In this document: in pieces, positions 10,825 through 18,884 of the stretch
Position numbering within the stretch: position 1 is the stretch's first letter
How the letters are laid out: every line of letters begins with the position of its first letter
Assembly (NCBI GenBank): GCA_963724195.1
Contig: CAVRTQ010000031.1
Location: 1 to 64,000 of the forward strand
DNA length: 64,000 bases
Reading direction: 5' to 3'
From: Solirubrobacter sp963724195
Lineage (GTDB): Bacteria; Actinomycetota; Thermoleophilia; Solirubrobacterales; Solirubrobacteraceae
Program-made: the position numbers and the translations under genes
The notes under the pieces: generated by a model
The model's input: only the letters and a program-made list of their open reading frames with translations
Told to the model about the DNA's origin: nothing
Database searches by the model: none

Positions 10825-12139
10825 GTGGTACTTACCCGAGTGGTGATGCGACGGATCGGTCCGGTCGTCGTGCTCGCAAGCCTGTGCGCGGTACTCGGCT
10901 TGCCGCTTCTTCGTTCCGCTGAGGCCGCGCCGTTGGCCGGGCGCGGAGCAGTGCGCCTCGCGGCTCCGAACGGTGGGCTGCTTTCTGGGCAATGGCAGTC
11001 GTGGGCCGACAGCGCGCTGGTGCCGACGGTCTCCGGCACCGTGGTGCTGCGAACGATTCCGTGTCCGGGACTGCCGAAGATGGCCGGCTGCGTGTACACC
11101 GCGCAGCCGCGGGTGATCTACGTCAAGCCCGAAATCAAGCAGCCGCGAGCGGTGATGCTCCACGAACTGGGTCATGTTTACGACCTGACAGTTTTCTCGA
11201 ACACGGACCGCGGCCGGTTCCGCAGGATCATGAAGCGGCCGCACACCCGATGGTGGAGTGGGAAGCGTCCGCTCGCCGAGTGGTTCGCCGAGGCCTACGC
11301 CTGGTGCGCCCGCCTCGCGCGGATCAGCTCGGTGAAGGACGCCGCGATCTACGCGTACAACCCGACGCCGACCCAGCACCGCCAGACGTGCACGCTGATC
11401 AAGGCCGCCGCCCGCGACCGCACACCGCCGGCGCCGGCGCCCGACGCCCCGCCGATCGTGACCGGCGACCCCGCGGTGACCACGACGCCCACCCCGGCCG
11501 CGACCGCGGCGCCGGCGCCGACCGCGACGCCCACGCCGGCCCGGACCGCCTCGCCCAGGAGCAGCCCCGCGCCGGTGGACACGCCGACGCCGACCGCAAC
11601 GAAGACACCGACCGCCACGCCCGACGCGACGGCGACGGCGACGCCCACCGTGACGCCGACCGCCACCGCGACGCCCACGGCGACGGCCACTCCCACCGCA
11701 ACGCCGACAGCCACGCCCACGGCGACGGCGACGGCGACCGCCACCGCCACCGCCACTCCGACGACGACCCCGACGGCCACCCCGACGGAGACGCCGACAG
11801 AGACGCCGACGGCGACGCCAAGCCCGACCGAGACGCCGACGCCGACGCCAAGCCCAACCGAGACGCCGACGGACGCCAAGCCCGACGGAGACGCCGACGC
11901 CGACCTCCACACCTACGGCCACGCCGACCGCGACGGCCACACCGACGCCGACCGCCGATCCCACCGCCACGCCCACGCAGACGCCCGAGCCGGAGCCCAC
12001 GGAGACCCCGGAGCCCGAGCCCACACCCGACCCGACCGACGAGCCGCCAGTCGACGACTGCACCTTCTGGGACGGCTGCGGGGACCCGTTCGGGCCGATC
12101 TGGCCAACCGCGTGGGAGCGGCTCGCGATCCTGCGATGA
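10825..12139 (+). CDS. Secreted HExxH putative metalloprotein with TP-repeat tail, one-base frameshift in the repeats
   Basis: Exported protein with signal peptide (IGPVVVLASLCAVLGLPLLR, cut near AEA-AP). A folded domain of about 190 residues carries AVMLHELGHVYDL, an HExxH zinc site, followed about 40 residues later by PLAEWFAEAYAWCAR, where a Glu could be the third ligand. It resembles single-domain peptidases but I do not recognise the family. From about residue 210 the chain is a Pro/Thr/Ala repeat stalk, probably a wall-spanning or glycosylated linker, ending with DDCTFWDGCGDPFGPIWP. GTG 10825 has AGGAG nine bases upstream; ATG 10846 is an alternative. A one-base gain (or two-base loss) near 11876 breaks the repeat frame. 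The stop overlaps the next start (ATGA). Confidence 0.72.
11463..12060 (+). repeat. Low-complexity ACSCCS tract encoding TP(T/E/S) repeats
   Basis: About 600 bases of short repeats such as ACGCCGACG and ACCGCGACG encode a Thr-Pro-Ala/Glu stalk in the HExxH protein. The complementary strand also looks open in several frames because of the composition. Those antisense readings are not genes. The frame break near 11876 lies here, where repeat slippage is also possible. Confidence 0.85.
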
Positions 12140-12483
12140 TGCCGCGCATGGATGGGTCGGTGGTGTGGCGAGCGGCGCTGCTGCAGGCGCTCACGCTCGG
12201 TGTGGTGGCGTTGACGTTGTCGGCCTCGTTGGACCGGGAGTTCTTCCAGTCGTGGGGCTGGCTGGCCGGGCCTGGCGCGTGGGCGCTGTGTGCGCTGTTC
12301 ACCGGCGCGGTGCTGCGGCTCCCGCTGCTGCTCGTCCTCGCCGGCGCCGCGCTGGCCGGGTTGCCGAGCCTCGTCGGCGTGCTGCTCGACCAGCACTGGC
12401 TGGGCGCGCCGCTCGGCGTGGCCATCTTCGCCACCTGGTGCGGCCGCCTCGCGCGCACCCGTCGCGACCTGGCGGTGGTGTGA
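12136..12483 (+). CDS. Small polytopic membrane protein
   Basis: About 115 residues with three or four hydrophobic helices (ALLQALTLGVVALTLSASL, WLAGPGAWALCALFTGAVL, LPLLLVLAGAALAGLPSLVG, LGVAIFATWCGRL). No recognised family. Its start codon overlaps the stop of the HExxH protein (ATGA) and its stop overlaps the start of the SDR gene (TGATG), so the three are translationally coupled. ATG 12136, 12139 and 12148 are all in frame. The arginine-rich C-terminus (RLARTRRDL) suggests that end is cytoplasmic. Confidence 0.72.
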   Translation: MMPRMDGSVVWRAALLQALTLGVVALTLSASLDREFFQSWGWLAGPGAWALCALFTGAVLRLPLLLVLAGAALAGLPSLVGVLLDQHWLGAPLGVAIFATWCGRLARTRRDLAVV

Positions 12484-13229
12484 TGGACCTCGGACTGGAG
12501 GGCAAGGTCGCGCTCGTCACCGCGGGCTCGAAGGGCATCGGCCGCGGGATCGCCGAAGGCCTCGCCGCCGAAGGCGTGAAGGTCGCGGTCACCTCGCGCT
12601 CCACGGAGCGCGCGGAGCAGGTCGCGGGCGAGATCGGCGGCTGCGGATACGCGTTCGACTCCGACGACCTCGACGCCATCCCGGGGCTGCTCGAAGCCGT
12701 CCACGGCGACCTCGGGCCGATCGACATCTACGTCGCCAACACCGGTGGCCCGCCCGCCGGCGACCCGCTGTCCTTCTCCCGCGCCCAGTGGGAAGCCGCG
12801 CAGCGCAGCCTGCTGATCTCGCCGATGACGCTCATCGAACGCCTCGTCCCGACGATGAGCGAGCGCGGCTTCGGGCGCATCGTCGCGATCGGGTCGATGG
12901 CGGTCACCGAGCCGATCGACGCGCTGCAGCTCTCCAACGCCCACCGCCCGGGCCTCGTCGCCGCCTTCAAGGTCCTGGCGCGTCAACACGCCGCGGCCGG
13001 GATCACGTTCAACCACGTGCACCCGGGCAAGATCGCGACCGACCGCATCATCGACACCAGCGGTTCGCTCGAGGCGGCTCAGGAACAGGCCCGCGAGACG
13101 GTGCCCACAGGGCGGCTCGGAACGGTCGAGGAACTCGCCGCGGCGGCCGTCTTCCTGTGCTCGCAACCGGCCGCGTACATCAACGGAACGGCCATTCTCG
13201 TCGACGGCGGACTGACTCGGAGCGTCTGA
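12483..13229 (+). CDS. Short-chain dehydrogenase/reductase with atypical active site
   Basis: NAD(P)(H)-dependent SDR of 248 residues. The cofactor motif TAGSKGIGRGIA and the catalytic-Ser strand IVAIGSMAV are present, and it ends with the usual NGTAILVDGGLTRSV. The position where most SDRs have YxxxK reads LQLSNAHRPGLVAAFKVLA, so the catalytic Tyr is missing. This is a known SDR/3-oxoacyl-reductase-like subgroup with LSN in place of the Tyr motif; whether it is a conventional oxidoreductase is uncertain. ATG 12483 overlaps the previous stop by one base. Last gene of the three-gene operon; tRNA-Glu follows on the same strand. Confidence 0.88.
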   Translation: MDLGLEGKVALVTAGSKGIGRGIAEGLAAEGVKVAVTSRSTERAEQVAGEIGGCGYAFDSDDLDAIPGLLEAVHGDLGPIDIYVANTGGPPAGDPLSFSRAQWEAAQRSLLISPMTLIERLVPTMSERGFGRIVAIGSMAVTEPIDALQLSNAHRPGLVAAFKVLARQHAAAGITFNHVHPGKIATDRIIDTSGSLEAAQEQARETVPTGRLGTVEELAAAAVFLCSQPAAYINGTAILVDGGLTRSV

Positions 13230-13248
13230 ACCCTAGACTGTGTCGCGC

Positions 13249-13320
13249 GCCCCCATGGTGTAGCGGTTAGCACGCAAGCCTTTCACGCTTGTAGCACGGG
13301 TTCGATTCCCGTTGGGGGTA
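13249..13320 (+). tRNA. tRNA-Glu (anticodon UUC)
   Basis: Acceptor GCCCCCA/TGGGGGT with discriminator A, anticodon arm CAAGC-CTTTCAC-GCTTG containing TTC, and T-arm CGGG-TTCGATT-CCCG. No encoded CCA. Lies 19 bases after the SDR stop. Confidence 0.97.
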
Positions 13321-13328
13321 CTGCTTTC

Positions 13329-13487
13329 TCAGGCCTCGTCCGGCCAGTGGCCGTGCGCATCGAAGTACTCGCGCGCGGCCTCCTCCTTCTCGCGGCTGTC
13401 GTCCTTCTTCACGAGGAAGAAGATGATCACGGCGCACATGCCGACGCCGAGCACCATCGAGATCCAGGCCCAGATTTCATAGAACAT
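13329..13487 (-). CDS. Single-pass membrane microprotein immediately downstream of tRNA-Lys
   Basis: 52-residue protein: one transmembrane helix (IWAWISMVLGVGMCAVIIFF), then a charged helix (LVKKDDSREKEEAAREYF) ending DAHGHWPDEA. Family not recognised. The ATG at 13487 lies three bases after the 3' end of the tRNA-Lys on the same strand, so it cannot have a Shine-Dalgarno outside the tRNA body. Processing of the tRNA 3' end would release an almost leaderless mRNA, starting CTCATG. It converges with tRNA-Glu (13320). Small size lowers confidence, but the hydrophobic-then-charged pattern and codon use look genuine. Confidence 0.65.
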   Translation of the reverse strand: MFYEIWAWISMVLGVGMCAVIIFFLVKKDDSREKEEAAREYFDAHGHWPDEA

Positions 13488-13490
13488 GAG

Positions 13491-13562
13491 TGCCGCCGGT
13501 TGGATTCGAACCAACGCACAACGGATTAAAAGTCCGCTGCTCTACCACTGAGCTACGGCGGC
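13491..13562 (-). tRNA. tRNA-Lys (anticodon UUU)
   Basis: The minus strand reads GCCGCCG acceptor, GCTC..GAGC D-arm, GCGGA-CTTTTAA-TCCGT anticodon arm with TTT, GTTGG-TTCGAAT-CCAAC T-arm and CGGCGGC plus A. No CCA. Three bases separate its 3' end from the next start codon. Confidence 0.97.
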
Positions 13563-13602
13563 CAGCGCGTGCGACTGTATCGCGCAGTACGCTTGCCCGG
13601 CT

Positions 13603-14211
13603 GTGAGTGCAGGCCAGATGGAGGAGACGGGCGGCCGCCGGAGACGTCGGACGCCCGAAGTAGCGGAAGCGGAAATCGTGGCTGCGGCCGAGGCGCTGCT
13701 GCGCGAGCGGTCGTTCCGCGAGCTGACCGTGGACGAGGTCATGCGCCGGACGGACCTGTCCCGGCCATCGTTCTACGTCTACTTCCGGGACCGCCACCAC
13801 CTGATGCTCAAGGTGGTCGAGCACATCGGCGCCGAGTTGCGCACGATGTCGCAGCGCTGGTACACCGGCTCCGGCGACGGCCCGGCCCAGGCGCGCGAGG
13901 CGATGGAGGGCTTCGTCGAGGTCTACGCCCAGCACGGCGCGGTGCTGCGGGCCCTGGCCGACGCCGCCACCGATGACCATGAGGTCGAGCGGGTCTACGT
14001 CGGGCTCGTGGATCAGTTCGTGGGCGTCACCACGCGCCACATCGAGAAGGAGATCGAGGCCGGCCGAGTGATCCCGCTCGACGCCGAGGAGACCGCCCGC
14101 GCGCTCGTCTGGATGATGGAGCGCTACTTGAACCGCACCGACGCGCCCCGCGACACCGTCGTGGACACGCTCACGACCATCTGGACCCGCGTGCTCTACG
14201 GCGCGACCTGA
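13603..14211 (+). CDS. TetR-family transcriptional regulator
   Basis: Dimeric DNA-binding repressor of 202 residues. The N-terminal helix-turn-helix is clear: AEIVAAAEALLRERSFRELT, then VDEVMRRTDLSRPSFYVYF. A ligand-binding helical domain follows, with SQRWYTGSGDGPAQA and a C-terminal WMMERYLNRTDAPRDTVVD, as in TetR proteins that regulate lipid metabolism or efflux. GTG 13603 is used; ATG 13618 is also possible. Its 3' end overlaps the convergent hydrophobic-protein gene by 16 bases. No divergent target gene: tRNA-Lys lies upstream, so it may act in trans. Confidence 0.88.
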   Translation: MSAGQMEETGGRRRRRTPEVAEAEIVAAAEALLRERSFRELTVDEVMRRTDLSRPSFYVYFRDRHHLMLKVVEHIGAELRTMSQRWYTGSGDGPAQAREAMEGFVEVYAQHGAVLRALADAATDDHEVERVYVGLVDQFVGVTTRHIEKEIEAGRVIPLDAEETARALVWMMERYLNRTDAPRDTVVDTLTTIWTRVLYGAT

Positions 14212-14562
14212 CGCGCCGCCCAGAGCCCGAGCCCCGTCGCCCGCGGCGGCGACCGTCACCGTCGCGGCTCGGCCGAAGCGCGGGATCGAGCCACCCGCCG
14301 CCAGCGTGGCCAGCAGGTCGGCCGCGTCGCTCGCGGCACCGGCGAGCAGCCAGGGCCGCGCGTCCTCGCCCGCGTCCAGCGCGCGCCAGAGCCCCGCGCC
14401 GATCGCGACGTCCCGCGCGCCGAACCCGGCGCCCAGAACCTTGGCGCCGGTCGTGTCCTCGCCGACCCACGTCTTCGTGACGACCCCGGGCGTGACCGTG
14501 AGCACCCCGCCGAGCGACATCCGGCCGAGCGCGAGCAGACGAGCGATGGTTGTGGCCTCCAT
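14196..14562 (-). CDS. Hydrophobic protein with GARDVAIG/DAADLLAT signature, one-base frameshift
   Basis: About 121 residues with three or four weakly hydrophobic helices. The segments GAKVLGAGFGARDVAIGAG and AGAASDAADLLATLA match a small family common in actinobacteria (function unknown, DUF4267-like in layout; this is from memory). The frame breaks near 14243; removing one G from GGGCGACGGG gives the natural ending TGLGLWAARQVAP. ATG 14562 starts METATI-like text (MEATTIARLLALGRM). It converges with the TetR gene, overlapping it by 16 bases. Confidence 0.62.
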
Positions 14563-14585
14563 GCCCCGCACGCTACCCGTCCACG

Positions 14586-14634
14586 GGGGTATGCCCGGCC
14601 ACTTGCGCCAGGCGAAAGCCAGCGGGCATACCCC
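14586..14634. repeat. REP-like palindrome with GGGGTATGCCCG arms
   Basis: GGGGTATGCCCG and CGGGCATACCCC form a 12-base stem around 25 bases. The same arm sequence recurs at the centre of the long inverted repeat near 47.1 kb (47111-47159), extended there to 19 bases. It lies between two minus-strand genes, in a 157-base gap with two more hairpins. Confidence 0.6.
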
Positions 14635-14660
14635 GCTGAGATCGTGACCCTGCACCAGCG

Positions 14661-14687
14661 CGAGAATCGCCCTCTGGGCGATTCTCG
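14661..14687. terminator. Perfect 12-base hairpin after purH
   Basis: CGAGAATCGCCC and GGGCGATTCTCG pair perfectly around TCT, 33 bases past the purH stop on the minus strand. This is the best terminator candidate for the purF-side purine cluster. Confidence 0.7.
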
Positions 14688-14690
14688 ACA

Positions 14691-14719
14691 GCAAGTCGAG
14701 GCCCCTGGCCGAGACTTGC
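14691..14719. terminator. Second hairpin abutting the purH stop
   Basis: GCAAGTC and GACTTGC form a 7-base outer stem, with GGCC pairs inside, starting right after the purH stop codon. With the hairpin at 14661-14687 it makes a tandem terminator region. Confidence 0.5.
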
Positions 14720-16325
14720 CTAGTGCTTGAAGTGGCGGCGGTGCGTGAAGACCATCGAGATGCCGGCGGCGTCGGCGGCCTCGACGACTTCGTGGTCGCG
14801 CTTTGAGCCGCCCGGCTGGATGATCGCGGTGACGCCCGCGTCGATGCCCAGCTGGGGGCCGTCCGGGAACGGGAAGAAGGCATCGGAGGCCATCGCCGCG
14901 CCGTGCAACGCGGAGCCGGCGAGGCCGGCCTTCTCGATCGCCAGCCGCACCGAGTCCACGCGCGACATCTGGCCGGCGCCGATGCCGACCGAGGCGAGGT
15001 CGTTGGACAAGCACGATCGCGTTGGAGCGGACGTGCTTGCAGACCTTCCAGGCGAAGAGCATCTCGCCCCACTCGGCCTCGGTGGGCTTGCGGTCGGTGA
15101 CGACCTCCATCTCGGTGCGGTCCTCGAGGCCCATGTCGCGGTCCTGGACGAGCAGGCCGCCCATGACGCGCTTGACGTCGCGCTCGGCGATGTAGGGCTT
15201 GCGCCGCTCGCCGTCCTCGAGGATGCGCATGTTCGGCTTCGAGGAGAGCAGCTCGATCGCCTCCGGCGAGAAGTGCGGGGCGATGATGACCTCGCAGAAC
15301 TGCTTCAGGAGCGCCTCGGCGAACTGGGCGTCCACCGCGCGGTTGACGGCGATGACGCCGCCGAACGCCGACAGCGGGTCGCACGCGAAGGCCGCGTGGT
15401 AGGCCTCGACGACAGAGCCGCCGACGGCCACGCCGCAGGGGTTGTTGTGCTTGATGATCACGCACGCCGGCAGCTCGAACTCCTGCATGAGCAGGCGCGC
15501 GGCGTTCAGGTCCAGCACGTTGTTGAACGAGAGGTCCTTGCCGCCGAGCTGGCGGATCATCGAGAGCACGTGCATGCGCGCGCCCGCGTCCGCGTAGTAC
15601 GCGGCGCGCTGGTGCGGGTTCTCGCCGTACGAGAGGTCCGTGACCTTCTCGTAGGCGGTGAGCATGAGCGGCGCGAAGTCGTCCTGCTTCTCGACGAACC
15701 AGCGCGAGATGGCGCTGTCGTAGCGGGCCGTCGTGGAGAACGCCTCGGCCGCCAGGGACTCACGGGTGCCGAGCGAGAGCTTGCCGCCCGCGTCCTTGAG
15801 CTCCTGCAGCACCGCGTCGTAGGAGGCCGGGTTCACGACCACCGCGGTGAACGGGTAGTTCTTCGCGGCCGCGCGGATCATCGTCGGGCCACCGATGTCG
15901 ATGTTCTCGATGATCTCGTGCTCGGTCGCGCCGCGGCGGCGGGCCGTGGCCTCGAACGGGTACAGGTTCACGCACACGAGGTCCACGAACTCGATGTCGA
16001 GCTCGGCCGCCGTGGCCATGTGCTGCTCGTTGTCGCGCAGCGCGAGCACGCCGGCGTAGAGCTTCGGGTGCAGCGTCTTCACGCGCCCGTCCATGATCTC
16101 CGGGAAGCCCGTGAAATCGTCGATCGCGCGGACCTCGAGCCCGGCCTCGCGCAGGGCGCCGGCGGTGCCGCCGGTCGAGATGAGCTCCACGCCGAGCGCC
16201 GCGAGCCCGCGGGCGAACTCGACCACGCCGGTCTTGTCCGAGACCGAGAGCAGCGCACGCTGCACGCGGACCTCGCCGGGCTGCACGATGGCCTCCATGG
16301 GACCGCTGACGTTACCGGGAGCCAT
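14720..16325 (-). CDS. purH: Bifunctional AICAR formyltransferase/IMP cyclohydrolase, one-base frameshift
   Basis: Catalyses the last two steps of IMP synthesis (AICAR to FAICAR to IMP). The N-terminal MGS/cyclohydrolase domain shows ALLSVSDKTGVVEFARGL, ISTGGTAGALREAGLEV, HPKLYAGVLA and VNLYPFEATA. The formyltransferase domain has YGENPHQRAAYY, LSFNNVLDLNAARLL, IIKHNNPCGVA and AFACDPLSAFGGV, and ends GISMVFTHRRHFKH. One extra base near 15010 (GTGCTTGTCC for GTGCTGTCC) splits the frame before SNDLASVGIGAGQMSRVDS. Corrected length is 535 codons, normal for the family. ATG 16325 overlaps the purN stop (TGATG), indicating coupling. An essential enzyme in prototrophs, so the frameshift is almost surely an error. 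Confidence 0.96.
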
Positions 16326-16984
16326 CAATGAGCCTCTAAGGTCGGATGATCGGGGTGGGGTGGAGGGGTTGTCCCGCCTTGGATTAGGACGCGGCGGGGA
16401 TGGTCGGGGTCAGGGCGAACGGCACCGCGGGCGAACAGGGCGACCGCGGACGTCAGCAAATCGTGCTCGACCGGCCGGAGCCGGTCACGGATCTCATCAG
16501 GATCCGTGACGTCCGGGAGCTCGAGCGCGCGTTGCAGGATGACAGGCCCGGAGTCCACGCCCTCATCGACGAAGTGGACGGTGACGCCGAACACCTTCAC
16601 GCCGTACTCGAGCGCCTGCTCGACCGCCCGGATGCCCGGAAACGCGGGCAGCAGCGCGGGATGCACGTTGATCACCCGCTGCGGGAACCGGCCCAGGAAC
16701 GCGGCGCCGACGAGCTGCATGTAGCCCGCGAGCACGACGAGCTCGACCTCCTGCTCGCGCAGCCAGAGCGCCATCGCGGTGTCCCGAGCCGCGCGGTCCG
16801 CGTACTCCGCGCCCGGGAACGTCGCGGTCGCGATGCCGAGCGCCTCGGCGCGGGCGAGCGCCTGCGCGCCAGGCTTGTCCGAACCCACCGCGACGACCTC
16901 CGCGTCCCGCCCGTGGACCCGGTCCAGGATGGCCTGCAGGTTCGACCCCGTGCCCGAGGCCAGCACGCCCACCCGGAAACTCAT
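16325..16984 (-). CDS. purN: Phosphoribosylglycinamide formyltransferase
   Basis: Transfers a formyl group from 10-formyl-THF to GAR (third step of purine synthesis). 219 residues. Key motifs: VGVLASGTGSNLQAILDRVH (phosphate loop), LVVLAGYMQLVGAAFL, INVHPALLPAFPG with the catalytic Asn-His pair, GVTVHFVDEGVDSGPVI with the catalytic Asp, then a Pro-rich tail. The start ATG overlaps the recQ stop (ATGA) and the stop overlaps purH (TGATG). The frame is clean. Confidence 0.96.
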   Translation of the reverse strand: MSFRVGVLASGTGSNLQAILDRVHGRDAEVVAVGSDKPGAQALARAEALGIATATFPGAEYADRAARDTAMALWLREQEVELVVLAGYMQLVGAAFLGRFPQRVINVHPALLPAFPGIRAVEQALEYGVKVFGVTVHFVDEGVDSGPVILQRALELPDVTDPDEIRDRLRPVEHDLLTSAVALFARGAVRPDPDHPRRVLIQGGTTPPPHPDHPTLEAH

Positions 16985-18841
16985 GGAGCCTCCAGCCGCC
17001 CGCGCGAGGAGCACGCCAGCAGGCCGCCGGACACGAGCGCGTCGATGCACGCCAGCACGTCCTCCGCCCGCCGGTCCCGGTAGGCGCCGTAGTTCGGCAG
17101 GCCGTCGTAGGAGTGCTTGGTGATCGCTTTCGACCGTCCGCCGCGGAGGATCTCCACGCAGCGCGTCCGGCCGACACCGGGTTGGGCTGTGTCCACGACC
17201 TGCAGGATGGCGGCCTCGAGATCGGCGGCCGGCGCCAGGGTCGACTGGCGGACGGCGCGAACGGGCGCCGCCGGCACCAGCGACGGGTCGCACACGTCGC
17301 AGCACGGCCCTTCCAGCACGGGTGACTGAGCGGTCGCCGAAGTGGCGCAGGATGCCCGCGCGGCGACAGCCCTCCCCCTCGACCCAGGCCCAGACGGCGC
17401 GGTACTGGCGCCAGCGCTGGCGCGTGCCCTCCTGGGTGGCCGAGCGGCAGACGGCGAGCGTGGTGCGGTCCCACACGCCGGTCACACGGCCCGCCACGCG
17501 GTCCGGCGCCGACGGAGCGGGCTGGACGACCCCCGCGCGGGCCATGCAGCCGACGATCGCGCGCACGGCCTCCTCCTCGCCCTCGGCGCGCGCCAGATCG
17601 TTCATGTGCAGGTTGAACCGCGGCGGCGAGCCCTCGGCCGCCCCGACGATCTTGCGCGCGACGAACTTCAGCTGGTCGTCGTCGACCTCGGAGCGCTCGA
17701 TGAAGAACACGTGCAGGCCCTTGTCGCGGCTGGTGGAGAACAGCAGCGCCCGCGCCGGCCGCCCGTCGCGCCCGGCGCGGCCGGCCTCCTGGTAGTACGC
17801 CTCGATCGAGGACGGGACGGACTCGTGGCAGACCGTCCGCACGTTCGCCTTGTCCACCCCCATGCCGAACGCGTTGGTGGCGACGACGACGGGCGCCGAG
17901 CCGTCCATGAAGCGCCGCTGCACGTCCGCGCGCAGCTCCCGCGGCAGCCCTGCGTGATAGGCGACCACCTCCACCCCGAGCTCCCGGCCCAGCCGGTCGG
18001 CGAGCCGGTCCGACTCCGCCCGCGTGCCCGCGTAGACGATCGCCGGCAGGGCGCCCTCCTCGGCCAAGGCGGCGGCGATCCGCCCCGCCACCGCCTCCTT
18101 GTTGGGACACGGCACGACGGAGTAGGCCAGGTTCGGGCGGTCGAACCCGGTCGCGACGTGCACCGGCTCGCGCAACCCCAGCCGGGAGACGATGTCCCGC
18201 GCCACCTCGGGCGTGGCCGTGGCGGTGGAGGCGACGATGGCCTCCGCCCCGAGCCAGCGTGCCGCGTCCGCGAGCCGGAAGTAGTCCGGCCGGAAGTCGT
18301 GCCCCCACTGGGACACGCAGTGCGCCTCGTCGACCACGAACAGGCCGATCCGCGCTTGTCGCAGCCGTTCCAGGAAGCCGGGCGAGGAGAACCGCTCCGG
18401 CGCGACGTACAGCACGCGCACACGGCCCGCGATGGCGCCGTCCACGGCCCGCCGGTTCGCCGCCGAGTCCTGCTGGCCGTTGACCACGGCCACGCGGCCC
18501 GGCGCGACCAGCTCCAGCGCCTCCACCTGGTCCTGCATCAAGGACACCAGCGGTGAGACGACCAGCGTGAGGTCCGTGCGCATGAGCGCCGGCAGCTGGT
18601 AACAGAGCGACTTGCCCGAGCCGGTGGGCATCACCACGAGGACGTCACGGCCATCGCGCGCGGCGACGACCGCTTCGCGCTGCCCGGGCCGGAAGGCCGA
18701 AAACCCGAAGGCCTCCTGCAGCGCCGAATCCACGTCCGAAGACGACAAGACCGGAACCGCCGGCACGCGCCCGTCCGCCTCACCCAGATCGAACCCCAGC
18801 TGGGGCGGAGGGGGCGGATCTTCAAGCCATGTGAGCGACAC
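16981..18841 (-). CDS. recQ: RecQ-family ATP-dependent DNA helicase, one-base frameshift
   Basis: 3'-5' DNA helicase for recombination and fork repair. Helicase motifs: FRPGQREAVVAARDGRDVLV (motif 0), MPTGSGKSLCYQLPAL (Walker A), VVDEAHCVSQWGHDFRPDY (DEAH plus aromatic loop), STATATPEV (III), VVATNAFGMGVDKANVR (V) and YYQEAGRAGRDGRPA (VI). A Zn-binding region follows (GEGCRR...HFGD...CCDVCD). One base too many near 17327 breaks the frame just before PVLEGPCCDVCD; corrected length is about 620 codons. The start is uncertain: GTG 18841 is used, GTG 18766 is closer to the usual N-terminus, and GTG 18874 would lie inside the purF terminator. Placement between purF and purN, with ATGA overlap to purN, looks incidental rather than functional. 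Confidence 0.9.
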
Positions 18842-18870
18842 CGGACCGGCGACCTTAGCCGCCGGTCCGG
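18841..18870. terminator. Hairpin terminator after purF
   Basis: CCGGACCGGCG and CGCCGGTCCGG form a perfect 11-base stem with an 8-base loop, 14 bases beyond the purF stop on the minus strand. It suggests purF transcription largely ends before recQ, with recQ starting from its own promoter or by read-through. Confidence 0.7.
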
Positions 18871-18884
18871 ACACTGCCTGTGCG

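Noticed and set aside
10825..12483. Minus-strand ORFs opposite the TP-repeat region
   Set aside because: Simple-sequence DNA is open in most frames; these encode only G/V/A or R/S runs.
18841..18874. recQ start at GTG 18874
   Set aside because: It would place the start inside the purF terminator hairpin; later GTG codons are more plausible.
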